Positions 1 through 7,466 of a stretch of DNA of 8,604 bases are shown piece by piece. Made by a program: the position numbers and the translations under genes. The stretch is from contig RFXC01000184.1 in assembly GCA_009921765.1 (NCBI GenBank), forward strand, positions 1-8,604, written 5' to 3'. Under the pieces are notes generated by a model that ran no database searches, was not told the DNA's origin, and saw nothing but the letters and a program-made list of their open reading frames with translations. Numbering within the stretch: the stretch's first letter is position 1; the number at the start of each line of letters is the position of its first letter. The stretch comes from Betaproteobacteria bacterium (GTDB taxonomy: Bacteria; Pseudomonadota; Gammaproteobacteria; Burkholderiales; Burkholderiaceae).

Positions 1-1731
1 CACGAGCACTGCCATGCCCTGACCGATATCGAGCGCACTGAGCCTGAAGCCGCTGGCCGGAACTGGTTCGGGCCCCCTTGCGAAAAGCGGCAGCAAGCCC
101 AGTGCCCAGAGCGCTCGGGCTGGCACCGGCCTTGGCGCAAGCAACACCGCCACCGAGACCGCGGCGAGAACCAATGACAACGGGTCGGGACGCGCCAACA
201 CCACGGCGCCGCCAGGCCAGGATGCCATGACCCTCAGCGCATCCAGCATCCAGCCGGTGGGGACGGCGATGACCGGTGCGAGCCACTCGGCTAGCTCTGG
301 CAAGGTCAGAGCGAGCGCGCTCAGCAGCAACACGGCCGGCGTCACCAGCCCCGATACCAGCGGGACCGCCCAGGCATTGGCGAGCGGACCGATCAGGGAC
401 AGGGTTGAGAAAAACAGTGCACCGAGCGGCAGAAGCGACAGTGTTGCTGCCCACTGGCTCTGAACCGCCTCGCGAAGCGCGCGGCGGAGGGCGGATAGGC
501 GGGCGCTTGCCGCGCGTGGCAGGCTCGCATGGACCACACTGGCATGGAGCACGATCGCTGCGACCGCGGCAAATGAAAGCCAGAAGCCGGCCGCAAGCGG
601 TGCCCAGGGGTCGAACACGCACACCACCGCCGCTGCCAGACTCAGGATGCGTGGCAGCGAGCGGCTACGGCCGCTCGCCAGCGCCCAACCCGCTACGGCC
701 AGCATCCAGCAGGTACGCTGAGCCGGAATTCCCCAACCGGCAAGCCCCGAGTAGAGGAAGGCCACCGCTATTGCAAAACACCACTGCAGACGCTGCGCGG
801 GCACGCGCAACAGGAGACCCGAGCGAGCAACCCAGCGACGTTGCAGCATCCGGCGCGCCAGTCCGCCGGCGATCGCGGCCAGCATGGTGATGTGAAGACC
901 CGAGATGCTCATGAGATGCGCGACGCCAGTGCGGTTGAAGACGTCCCAGTCGCTGGCGGAGATGGCTGCCTGATCACCATATGCGAGGGCGAGCAGCACC
1001 CCGCTGGCATCAACGCGCTGTGCGCTCAATGCGCTGTCGAGCGCAGCGAGCCCCGCCGCGCGCGCAGCCTCGAACAGTGTTCGGAGGTTCATGTGCCAGC
1101 CTTCCAGGCGCTGATTCGAGGGCTCACCTGCCCGAGGCTTTCTCACATATCCAAGGGCGGCCACCCCCTCCTGGAGCATGCGCAGTTCGGCATCAAACAG
1201 ACCGGGATTGACGGTTGCCGCCGGCCGCTTCAGCCGGACATGGAGCAGCCAGCGTTCACCGGGCGCGAGGGCGACTGGCGGACTTGCCTCGTCAGCGGGC
1301 GCAGCGCCACGCGAAAAATTGCTTGACCAACCGAGCCGGATGCGGCGACCGATGGGGCAATCGGGTTCGGGTTCGGCACAACCCGTGACATGGAAACCAA
1401 ACCTCAGCCCCTGTGAAGAGCGCAAGGGCAGTTCGTCGACATAGCCCTCGAGCAACAGATCACGGCCCTCAAGATACGGGGGGATACGCGACTGAAGCGC
1501 ATCCGTGGCCAACCAGGCCGCCCAGCAAAACCCGATGACTGCCGCAATGAGCCAACCACCCCATGCAGCGCGACGCCAGTGTACCGCCCCGACGCAGCAG
1601 CCCAACGCCACGCCGAGGATGACCTGAGCTGAGGGCAGCACGCTCCACTGCTGAAGCGTGAGACAGCCGACAACGAAGGCCGAGGCTGGGGGTGGAGGGG
1701 AAAATCCGCGCAGTCGCGCAAAAATTTGCAT
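1..1731 (-). CDS. comEC: ComEC/Rec2-family DNA uptake channel protein (C-terminus beyond window)
   Basis: Inner-membrane channel that carries single-stranded DNA into the cytoplasm during natural transformation. The minus-strand frame from ATG 1731 is open for 577 codons to base 1 with no stop. In order I see: hydrophobic segments at about residues 18-50 and 57-76; a soluble region at about 85-200 (DUF4131/OB-like) with the family-typical NPGLFD at 175-180; then the competence domain with LAYGDQAAIS around 249-258 and the hallmark HLMSISGLHIT at 272-282; then many hydrophobic segments to about 560. DIGQG at 568-572 is the start of the metallo-beta-lactamase-like domain, most of which lies outside the window. 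Family members usually exceed 700 residues, so the truncation is due to the window edge. The start is favoured by AGGA seven bases upstream. It lies 56 nt downstream of the tatD-like gene, probably in the same operon. The family is very clear; whether the cell is actually competent cannot be told. Confidence 0.95.
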   Translation of the reverse strand, partial: MQIFARLRGFSPPPPASAFVVGCLTLQQWSVLPSAQVILGVALGCCVGAVHWRRAAWGGWLIAAVIGFCWAAWLATDALQSRIPPYLEGRDLLLEGYVDELPLRSSQGLRFGFHVTGCAEPEPDCPIGRRIRLGWSSNFSRGAAPADEASPPVALAPGERWLLHVRLKRPAATVNPGLFDAELRMLQEGVAALGYVRKPRAGEPSNQRLEGWHMNLRTLFEAARAAGLAALDSALSAQRVDASGVLLALAYGDQAAISASDWDVFNRTGVAHLMSISGLHITMLAAIAGGLARRMLQRRWVARSGLLLRVPAQRLQWCFAIAVAFLYSGLAGWGIPAQRTCWMLAVAGWALASGRSRSLPRILSLAAAVVCVFDPWAPLAAGFWLSFAAVAAIVLHASVVHASLPRAASARLSALRRALREAVQSQWAATLSLLPLGALFFSTLSLIGPLANAWAVPLVSGLVTPAVLLLSALALTLPELAEWLAPVIAVPTGWMLDALRVMASWPGGAVVLARPDPLSLVLAAVSVAVLLAPRPVPARALWALGLLPLFARGPEPVPASGFRLSALDIGQGMAVLV

Positions 1732-1739
1732 CCCGCCAT

Positions 1740-1743
1740 CCTG
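1740..1743 (-). promoter_or_regulatory. Shine-Dalgarno for comEC
   Basis: AGGA on the minus strand, 7 nt before ATG 1731. It supports this start over the out-of-frame ATG at 1739. It lies in the 56-nt gap after the tatD-like stop. Confidence 0.6.
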
Positions 1744-1787
1744 CCGCTGGACGATGCGCCAACCCGCAAGGCGCTCACCCTGGGGCG

Positions 1788-2618
1788 CTAGGTCGGATGG
1801 CTGGCGGCCGTGACTCCGGCGTGCGGTTCCACTTCGCACCAGTGCGCGAGTCGTGGCAACGCACGAAGGGCATTGGCTGTGGTCAGACGGGCCACTTCCG
1901 CGCCACTGCAGCCGCGCAGGCCGGCGAGCGTCTCAGCGATGCGTGCCGTCTCGGCGGGAGCGTTTCGTCCAGGATGCAGCCAGGCTGGCGCAATATCGGG
2001 TGCATCGGTCTCAAGCACCAGCGCCTCAGGCGGAAGTTCGCGCGCCAGCCGGCGGATACGAAGAGCGCGCTCAAAGGTCATCGCCCCGCCAAACCCGAGC
2101 ACACAACCCTGGCGCAGAAACGCAGCGGCCTGCTGTGAACTGCCATTGAATGCATGCGCGATGCCGCGCGTCACGCCGGCCTGCCTCAGGTGCTTCAGCA
2201 CCTGGTCCTGAGCCTGTCGGACATGCAGAACCACCGGCAGATCGAACTCCCGCGCCAGCTTCAGCTGCGCCGCGAAAAAACGCGACTGTCGGGTCCTGTC
2301 GAGCCCTGGAACAAAGTGGTCAAGACCGATTTCGCCGACCGCCACCAGCGCGGGATCATCACGGCACGCGCGCAGGGCTTTGCGCAAGTGCTCGAGATCG
2401 TCATCATGGGCTTGATCGACCAGCATGGGGTGAATGCCGAGCGCATACACCAGTCCGACATGCGCGCGGCAGAGCGCACGCAAGGGCTCGAAGGCGGCCA
2501 CTTGAACCGCGGGCAGCACCATCACGCCAACACCCGCAGCGTGTGCCTGCCGGATCACCGACTCGCGGTCCTCGCCAAATTCGGCAGCATCGAGATGACA
2601 ATGCGTATCGATGAGCAT
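1788..2618 (-). CDS. TatD/YjjV-family metal-dependent hydrolase (probable DNase)
   Basis: TatD-family TIM-barrel metal hydrolase. Relatives are Mg2+-dependent DNases or 3'-5' exonucleases in the cytoplasm. From ATG 2618 the protein is 276 residues. It carries the DTHCHLD metal site at residues 4-10 (H6, H8), GIHP at 61-64, GEIGLD at 95-100 (E96), His ligands H132 (VVLHVR) and H155 (IAHAFNGS), and the ETDAPD motif at 203-208 (D205). All expected metal ligands are present. Overall it resembles E. coli YjjV more than TatD itself (QLKLAREFDLPVVLH, FGGAMTFERA, LLETDAPD-like block), with about 20 extra residues after the usual C-terminal end. An in-frame ATG at 2654 would add 12 residues and overlap lolD; family members begin just before DxHCH, so I prefer 2618. 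It starts 10 nt after the lolD stop, so it is likely co-translated within the lol-comEC operon. The exact substrate is unknown. Confidence 0.92.
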   Translation of the reverse strand: MLIDTHCHLDAAEFGEDRESVIRQAHAAGVGVMVLPAVQVAAFEPLRALCRAHVGLVYALGIHPMLVDQAHDDDLEHLRKALRACRDDPALVAVGEIGLDHFVPGLDRTRQSRFFAAQLKLAREFDLPVVLHVRQAQDQVLKHLRQAGVTRGIAHAFNGSSQQAAAFLRQGCVLGFGGAMTFERALRIRRLARELPPEALVLETDAPDIAPAWLHPGRNAPAETARIAETLAGLRGCSGAEVARLTTANALRALPRLAHWCEVEPHAGVTAASHPT

Positions 2619-2628
2619 GCGCGGCCGC

Positions 2629-3312
2629 TCAGCGTCTTGCCACCAGCCGCCCATCGCTCAGGGCGAGCACACGATCGGCCCGCGCAGCCAGCTCTTCGTC
2701 ATGCGTGACGATCACGAACGCGGTCCCAAGCTCACGCCGCAATTCACCGATCAGATCGAACATCCGGCGAGCGGTGCTGCGATCAAGGTTGCCCGTCGGT
2801 TCATCGGCCAGCACACACGAGGGTGCGGTGACCAGGGCCCGGGCGAGCGCCACCCTCTGCCGCTCGCCCCCGGAGAGCTGCCCGGGTCGATGAGCCAGTC
2901 GCTCGGCGAGCCCCACCCTGGCAAGCATTGCTCGCGCAGCCGCATCAGCCTCGCGCGCGGGCAGACGCCTTACCCTGAGCGGCATCGCCACATTTTCGAG
3001 CGCGCTGAACTCAGGCAGCAGGTGATGAAACTGGTAGACAAAGCCAAGCATGCGATTGCGCAGCGCGCCCAGCGCCGATGCCGAGAGCGGTGCGATGGCC
3101 ACGCCGCCCCAGTGAACGACGCCTTCGTCGGGTGTGTCAAGGCCTCCGAGCAGATGAAGCAACGTACTCTTGCCACTTCCCGATGCCCCCACGATCGCGA
3201 TCTGTTCACCCGCCTGAACCGCGAGGTCTACAGCACTCAGGACCCTGAGGGTGGCGCTACCGCTTGAGTAGACACGACCCACTCCAGCGCAGTCGAGTAC
3301 CGGGTGCGTCAT
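2629..3312 (-). CDS. lolD: Lipoprotein-releasing system ATP-binding protein LolD
   Basis: Cytoplasmic ATPase of the LolCDE/LolFD transporter, which lifts outer-membrane lipoproteins from the inner membrane and hands them to LolA. From ATG 3312 it is 227 residues; E. coli LolD is 233. Visible motifs: Walker [10 protein letters not shown] at 42-50, [14 protein letters not shown] directly after it (very typical of LolD), Q-loop Q94 within [20 protein letters not shown] at about 93-112, ABC signature LSGGERQR at 146-153, Walker B VLADE at 167-171 followed by PTGNLD, and the switch histidine H204 in VTHD. The FHHLLP and LENVAMPL blocks separate it from MacB- or FtsE-type ATPases. An in-frame ATG at 3369 would overlap the permease gene by 44 bp and add a 19-residue non-homologous tail, so I reject that start. 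It lies 13 nt after the permease stop, an arrangement typical of lol operons. Confidence 0.96.
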   Translation of the reverse strand: MTHPVLDCAGVGRVYSSGSATLRVLSAVDLAVQAGEQIAIVGASGSGKSTLLHLLGGLDTPDEGVVHWGGVAIAPLSASALGALRNRMLGFVYQFHHLLPEFSALENVAMPLRVRRLPAREADAAARAMLARVGLAERLAHRPGQLSGGERQRVALARALVTAPSCVLADEPTGNLDRSTARRMFDLIGELRRELGTAFVIVTHDEELAARADRVLALSDGRLVARR

Positions 3313-3325
3313 GGTGAGCCCGTAC

Positions 3326-4621
3326 CTATTCGTAGCGCAGCGCCTCAGCGGGCTTGACCGCTGCGGCACGAAGGCTGGGATAGATGGTGGCGATCAACGC
3401 CATGGCGCATGAGGTGAGACCAATGGTGAGCACATCGGCAGCGTGCAGGTCGCTTGGCAGGTAGTCAATGAAGTAGATCCCCTTGGGCAGCACCTGCAGG
3501 GATAACCAGCGCTCGAGGGCTGCCACCACCGGACCCACGTTGAGCGCGAGGAGCGTGCCCAAGGATAGTCCGAGAAACGTGCCCAGCAGACCGACGGTGG
3601 AGCCCTGAATCATGAATATCCGCATGATCGCCCCGGGGGTCGCGCCAAGCGTTCGCAGAATCGCGATGTCTGCCTGCTTGTCGGTCACCGTCATCACCAG
3701 CATGGACACAAGATTGAAGGCTGCCACCGCAATGATGAGCGTGAGGATCACAAACATCATCCGCTTCTCAATCTGCACTGCCGCAAACCAGTTGCGGTTC
3801 TCCGAAGACCAATCCCGAACCAACAGGTCGGCCGGCAGTGCGCGCGCCAGATCACGTGCCACCGCAGGCGCGCCCATCATGTCGCGGGTCATCAGGCGCA
3901 CGCCACTTACTCCCTCGACGCGGAACAACCGGGCTGCGTCATCGTGATGCATCAACACGAGGCTACTGTCGTATTCGTAGTGTCCTGAGTCAAAGATCGC
4001 CACGACGGTGAATTGCCGAAGACGCGGCATCACGCCCGCTGGCGTGGCGGTTCCCTGAGGCGCGATGAGGGTGATGCGATCACCCAGTGCGACCAGCCAC
4101 TGAGACGCGAGCTCGCGCCCCACCGCGATGTTGAACTGCCCTCCCACCAACTGGTCGAGCGAGCCCCGGTTCATACGCGACGCGAACTCGGCCACGCGAG
4201 CCTCAAGCGAGGGATCGATCCCGCGAACCACGACCCCTCGCATGGTGCCGTCGCGCGATAGCATGGCCTGCCCGGCTACAAACGGCGCGCCGTCGACCAC
4301 CTGCGGATGCCTGCGCGCCTCGGCAAGCACCGGGCGCCAATCCAGAATGGGGGCGCGTCCCGCCAGGATTTCGATATGGGAGAGCACACCCAGCATCCGG
4401 TCACGGACTTCCTTCTGAAAGCCGTTCATCACCGACAGGACGGTGATCAAGGCCGCCACCCCCAACGCGATACCTGCGACCGACAACGCAGAAATGAACG
4501 ATATGAATCCGTTGCGCCGGCCGGAGCGGCGTCCGGCGCGCGTGTAGCGAAGACCAATCGAGAGTTCAAAGGGGACTTGCATCGGCGCGCCGGAGTTTGC
4601 CATAGAATCGCCGCGTGGCAT
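3326..4621 (-). CDS. lolC: Lipoprotein-releasing ABC transporter permease, LolC/LolE-type
   Basis: Inner-membrane subunit of the lipoprotein extraction transporter, partner of LolD; 431 residues. Topology reads as one TM near 39-66 (ending VLSVMNGF), a large periplasmic domain at about 67-285, then TMs near 287-313, 333-368 and 396-417. The cytoplasmic coupling loop [16 protein letters not shown] is at 315-330 and the terminus ALRYE is LolC-like. The periplasmic segment near 188-204 ([12 protein letters not shown]) aligns with the proline-rich LolA-binding hook of E. coli LolC, whereas [12 protein letters not shown] at 382-393 is LolE-like. Only one permease gene lies beside lolD here, so it may act as a LolF-type homodimer. 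The ATG at 4621 has AGAGGA six bases upstream. Later in-frame ATGs at 4603 and 4582 lack a good ribosome site, though 4582 would best match the E. coli LolC N-terminus. Gene naming (lolC, lolE or lolF) is uncertain; the family is not. Confidence 0.94.
   Translation of the reverse strand: MPRGDSMANSGAPMQVPFELSIGLRYTRAGRRSGRRNGFISFISALSVAGIALGVAALITVLSVMNGFQKEVRDRMLGVLSHIEILAGRAPILDWRPVLAEARRHPQVVDGAPFVAGQAMLSRDGTMRGVVVRGIDPSLEARVAEFASRMNRGSLDQLVGGQFNIAVGRELASQWLVALGDRITLIAPQGTATPAGVMPRLRQFTVVAIFDSGHYEYDSSLVLMHHDDAARLFRVEGVSGVRLMTRDMMGAPAVARDLARALPADLLVRDWSSENRNWFAAVQIEKRMMFVILTLIIAVAAFNLVSMLVMTVTDKQADIAILRTLGATPGAIMRIFMIQGSTVGLLGTFLGLSLGTLLALNVGPVVAALERWLSLQVLPKGIYFIDYLPSDLHAADVLTIGLTSCAMALIATIYPSLRAAAVKPAEALRYE
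4603..4608 (+). promoter_or_regulatory. Possible -10 element for the rpfE-like/recJ operon
   Basis: TAGAAT matches TATAAT at five of six positions and ends 6 nt before GTG 4615, so a transcript would start at about the start codon. No good -35 is visible at the right distance (TTGCAT at 4577-4582 leaves a 20-nt spacer). It lies within the 5' end of the divergent permease gene. This is an inference from pattern only. Confidence 0.35.
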
Positions 4622-5718
4622 TGACCGTCCTCTGCGCTGGCGCGCTCAATTCTTTCGCGTCGGCAACCTCCCCTCACTCGGCAGACCCCAGCCGCGCCGC
4701 TGGATCATTGGCCACGCGGCGGCCGCCGGCCCCCGCTGCCATGCGATTTTTCGCGCGGGCTGGCGACCCGTCCATCGTTCGGACACCAGTCGCGGCGGGC
4801 GAGGCGCTTCCGATTGAGTCGGGGGAGGAGGCATGGCTTCGCGACCGGTTTTCATTGGCCCAGAGCGCTACCTCTGCAGCCGCGGCCGGCCACACTGCAG
4901 GCGCCACACCGGGCGCGTTAATCCTCCGGCCTGTTCATCTGCACGCTGGCCTTGATCATCTGGTGCTCGAGCCCCCTGCCCACCTCGGGCTCAGCCGCGA
5001 GCATGCAAAGGCACTTTTCGACGCGGCAGCCGATTGGCTAGCCCCGGAGCCGATCGCACTACGCTTTCTATCACCCGAACTGTGGGAAGTCACCGAGCCC
5101 CACCCAGAGCGCACGGGCTTTGGCCAGTTGCGCGGGGCCTCGTCTGCGCGCGCAAGCGGGCGCAACATCGATCTCTGGCTGCCGCGCGGACCTAGCGCGC
5201 GCGCCTGGCGCAGGTTGATGAACGAAGTGCAGATGCTCTGGCATACACACCCGATCAACGCCGAGCGCGAGGCTGCCGGGCTCAAGCCGGTCAACGCGCT
5301 CTGGCTGGAAGGCGTGGTTCCGGGTGGGTTGCCGCCCGCTTTCGACCTGATGGCCAGCGCGGACCCGGTTCTGGTCGGACTCGCACACGCAAGCGGCACA
5401 CAACGCCTGCCCAGCGTGATCGACACGGCGCTGCCATCGGTTGCTCGCGACCAGAATGTTTTGCTTGATGCGCCGTTCTGGCGGGAAGCAGTCGCAAGCG
5501 GGTCCGATCAGGCCTGGGAGGATGGCTGGCGTCGGTTCGAGGAGTGGTTTGTGCACACCACCGCCCAGTATGGTGCGAAGTGGTGGCAGGGAGCCGTGCT
5601 GGTGCTTACGGGAGAGTGCTCGACTCACATCCTCGCCCTACCTCGCCTTCCCGCCTGGCGCATCTGGCGCCGGACCGCGCCTGCGAGCTGGTTTGTCGAA
5701 TCCGCCCCACCCGCCTGA
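4615..5718 (+). CDS. RpfE-like conserved protein of unknown function (often annotated as phosphoglycerate mutase-like or regulatory protein)
   Basis: 367 residues with a GTG start. I recognise it as the family called RpfE-like or 'regulatory protein' in proteobacteria, which commonly sits beside recJ; its biochemical activity is not established. Conserved-looking blocks are RPVHLHAGLDHLVL at 105-118, GRNIDLWLP at 182-190, WRRLMNEVQMLWHTHPINAERE at 198-219, PVNALWLEG at 225-233 and a Trp-rich C-terminal part (WEDGWRRFEEWF 301-312). Residues 15-42 and 83-100 are Ala/Ser/Pro-rich and look like poorly conserved linkers. There is no signal peptide or membrane segment, so it is probably cytoplasmic. 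GTG 4615 is chosen because the hydrophobic strand TVLCAGAL (4-11) fits the usual N-terminal beta strand of the family; ATG 4741 would delete it. No Shine-Dalgarno is seen. recJ follows after 12 nt, suggesting an operon. I would not propagate the mutase label: no phosphatase-type catalytic motif is evident. Confidence 0.8.
   Translation: MALTVLCAGALNSFASATSPHSADPSRAAGSLATRRPPAPAAMRFFARAGDPSIVRTPVAAGEALPIESGEEAWLRDRFSLAQSATSAAAAGHTAGATPGALILRPVHLHAGLDHLVLEPPAHLGLSREHAKALFDAAADWLAPEPIALRFLSPELWEVTEPHPERTGFGQLRGASSARASGRNIDLWLPRGPSARAWRRLMNEVQMLWHTHPINAEREAAGLKPVNALWLEGVVPGGLPPAFDLMASADPVLVGLAHASGTQRLPSVIDTALPSVARDQNVLLDAPFWREAVASGSDQAWEDGWRRFEEWFVHTTAQYGAKWWQGAVLVLTGECSTHILALPRLPAWRIWRRTAPASWFVESAPPA
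4628..4633 (-). promoter_or_regulatory. Shine-Dalgarno for the LolC-type permease
   Basis: AGAGGA on the minus strand, 6 nt before ATG 4621. It decides between three in-frame starts (4621, 4603, 4582). It lies inside the divergent plus-strand coding region. Confidence 0.6.
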
Positions 5719-5730
5719 AGCCATCAAGTC

Positions 5731-7434
5731 ATGAAACATCGCGAGGTTCACCATCCCAGCGTGGCAAGGCTCACCGCGCAGGGCATGCCGCCGCTTCTCG
5801 CACGTGTCTATGCGGCCCGTGGGGTCAGCGACATGTCCATGCTGGGGGACTCGCTTGACGGGATGCTTCCCCCCACCTCCCTGAAGGGCATCAGAGATGC
5901 GGTCAGTCTACTGACCCAGGCCATTGCGGGCGATCAGAAAATCCTGATCATCGCCGACTACGACTGCGACGGTGCCACGGCGTGTGCCGTGGCAGTACGC
6001 GGACTCAGGATGATGGGCGCACAGGTTGATTACCTGGTGCCGAATCGCCTGGTGCACGGGTATGGCCTGACGCCGCCCATCGTTGAACTCGCACTCAAGC
6101 ACCCGCGACTCGGCCGCCCAGCGCTACTGGTGACCGTGGACAACGGCATCGCCAGTCATGAGGGCATTCAGGCGGCCAACGCAGCGGGGCTTCAGGTGCT
6201 GGTCACCGACCATCATCTGCCTGCCGATACGCTCCCGAGCGCTGCAGCCATCGTCAACCCGAATCAGCCGGGATGCGCGTTTCCCAGCAAGAATCTGGCC
6301 GGCGTCGGGGTGATGTTCTATGTGCTCGCAGCCTTGCGCGCGCGCCACCGGGACCATGCACCCCATTCGCCAGCCGCACAGGCACCGCTTCAGACACTCC
6401 TCGATCTCGTGGCCCTGGGCAGCATCGCTGACGTCGTGCGACTCGATGAGAACAACCGCCGTCTGGTGCATGCCGGTTTGCGCCGCATTCGCGCGGGCCA
6501 GGCCTGCGCCGGTATCGCCGCCTTGTTTGCTCAGGCCGGGCGTGATCCTCGATCGGCCACGAGCAGCGACCTCGGTTTTGTGGTGGGGCCACGAATCAAC
6601 GCGGCCGGCCGCCTTGCCGATATCTCGCTCGGCATTGCCTGCCTTCTGGCCGACGATCCAATCGAGGCTGCGCTGCGGGCGCAGGAGCTCGATGCCATCA
6701 ATCGCGATCGCCGCGAGCTCGAACAAACCATGCGCGAACAGGCGATCGCCAGTGTCGGCGCGCCACCGGACAAGCGCTGCAGCATTGTTGTTCACGACCC
6801 AAGCTGGCATGAAGGCGTGATCGGCCTGGTGGCGGGGCAACTCAAGAATCGCTTTGGCCGCCCGGCGTTCGCGTTTGCGCCCACTGTTGACCGATCGGGC
6901 TGGCGGGGCTCGGGACGGTCCGTTCCCGGCATTCATCTTCGCGACGCGCTCGATCTGGTGAGTAAACGGATGCCCCATCTGATCATCCGTTTCGGCGGGC
7001 ATGCGATGGCGGCCGGGCTGAGCCTCTCAGGCGATTCGGTCGACGCGTTCGCGAACACGCTTGAGCAGGTCCTCGTGGACACTGCCGACCCCGAGTGCCT
7101 ACAGCCGGAACTGATTGCCGACGGGGAGCTCGACCCGGGCGAGGCGAGCCTGGAAATCGCCGAGGCGCTTGGCCGACAGGTTTGGGGTCAGGGGTTTCCC
7201 GAACCCATCTTCGCCTGGCGTTTTCACGTCCTCGGCCAGCGGATCGTGGGTGAGCGTCATCTCAAACTTGAACTGATGGCCGGCCGGCGCCGCTTCGATG
7301 CAATTGCATTTGGCCGTGACCAGCCCCTGCCCGCCACTCCGCTCCTCGCCTACCGGTTGTCGGTCAACGAGTACCGGGGCATACGATCGCTTCAGCTGGT
7401 GATCGAGGAGTGCGAGGAAGAGGCCGGGCTATAA
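5731..7434 (+). CDS. recJ: Single-stranded-DNA-specific 5'-3' exonuclease RecJ
   Basis: Mn2+/Mg2+-dependent 5'-3' ssDNA exonuclease of the DHH superfamily, acting in recombination, mismatch repair and base-excision repair. Length is 567 residues against 577 in E. coli. DHH motifs in order: DYDCDG at 76-81 (motif I), VTVDNGI at 134-140, TDHH at 159-162 (motif III), NPNQPGCAFPSKNLAGVGV around 176-194, GSIADVV at 230-236 and GPRINAAGRL at 286-295. Then come the DHHA1 motifs: HEGVIGLVAG at 360-369, GSGRSVPGIHLRDAL at 393-407 and RFGGHAMAAG at 420-429. The C-terminal OB-fold region contains WGQGFPEPIF near 486-495 and ends with NEYRGIRSLQLVIEE. All catalytic Asp and His positions are intact. The ATG fits the E. 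coli N-terminus; no strong ribosome site is visible. It follows the RpfE-like gene by 12 nt and precedes prfB by 32 nt. Confidence 0.97.
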   Translation: MKHREVHHPSVARLTAQGMPPLLARVYAARGVSDMSMLGDSLDGMLPPTSLKGIRDAVSLLTQAIAGDQKILIIADYDCDGATACAVAVRGLRMMGAQVDYLVPNRLVHGYGLTPPIVELALKHPRLGRPALLVTVDNGIASHEGIQAANAAGLQVLVTDHHLPADTLPSAAAIVNPNQPGCAFPSKNLAGVGVMFYVLAALRARHRDHAPHSPAAQAPLQTLLDLVALGSIADVVRLDENNRRLVHAGLRRIRAGQACAGIAALFAQAGRDPRSATSSDLGFVVGPRINAAGRLADISLGIACLLADDPIEAALRAQELDAINRDRRELEQTMREQAIASVGAPPDKRCSIVVHDPSWHEGVIGLVAGQLKNRFGRPAFAFAPTVDRSGWRGSGRSVPGIHLRDALDLVSKRMPHLIIRFGGHAMAAGLSLSGDSVDAFANTLEQVLVDTADPECLQPELIADGELDPGEASLEIAEALGRQVWGQGFPEPIFAWRFHVLGQRIVGERHLKLELMAGRRRFDAIAFGRDQPLPATPLLAYRLSVNEYRGIRSLQLVIEECEEEAGL

Positions 7435-7435
7435 T
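7430..7435 (+). promoter_or_regulatory. Candidate -10 box for prfB overlapping the recJ stop
   Basis: A perfect TATAAT that includes the recJ TAA (7432-7434). A start point near 7441-7443 would give a leader of about 25 nt before ATG 7467. No clear -35 (the region 7405-7412 reads GAGGAGTG) and no extended -10 TG, so activity is uncertain; co-transcription from recJ remains possible. Confidence 0.4.
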
Positions 7436-7466
7436 TGCGGGTTACCCTCAAACGGCAGACCCCATC

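Noticed and set aside
276..1326. Plus-strand open frames opposite comEC (276-890, 841-1326)
   Set aside because: Arg/Pro/Ala-rich antisense shadows with no domain; the minus frame gives clear ComEC motifs.
1756..1774. GC hairpin (GCGCC / GGCGC, 9-nt loop) between the tatD-like gene and comEC
   Set aside because: Only a 5-bp stem with no following T-run on the minus strand; expected by chance at this GC content and not a credible terminator.
1404..1778. Minus-strand open frames 1404-1778 and 1469-1762
   Set aside because: They lie in the other two minus frames over the ComEC N-terminus and show no recognisable family; the ATG 1731 frame has a Shine-Dalgarno and the true protein.
2154..3267. 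Plus-strand frames of 184 and 218 residues opposite the tatD-like gene and lolD
   Set aside because: Mirror images of conserved genes, with no motif or ribosome site of note.
5071..5628. 185-residue minus-strand frame opposite the rpfE-like gene
   Set aside because: Antisense shadow; the plus frame contains family-conserved blocks.
6124..7002. 292-residue minus-strand frame opposite recJ
   Set aside because: A long antisense frame is common in high-GC genes; the recJ frame contains every DHH motif and this one contains no recognisable domain.
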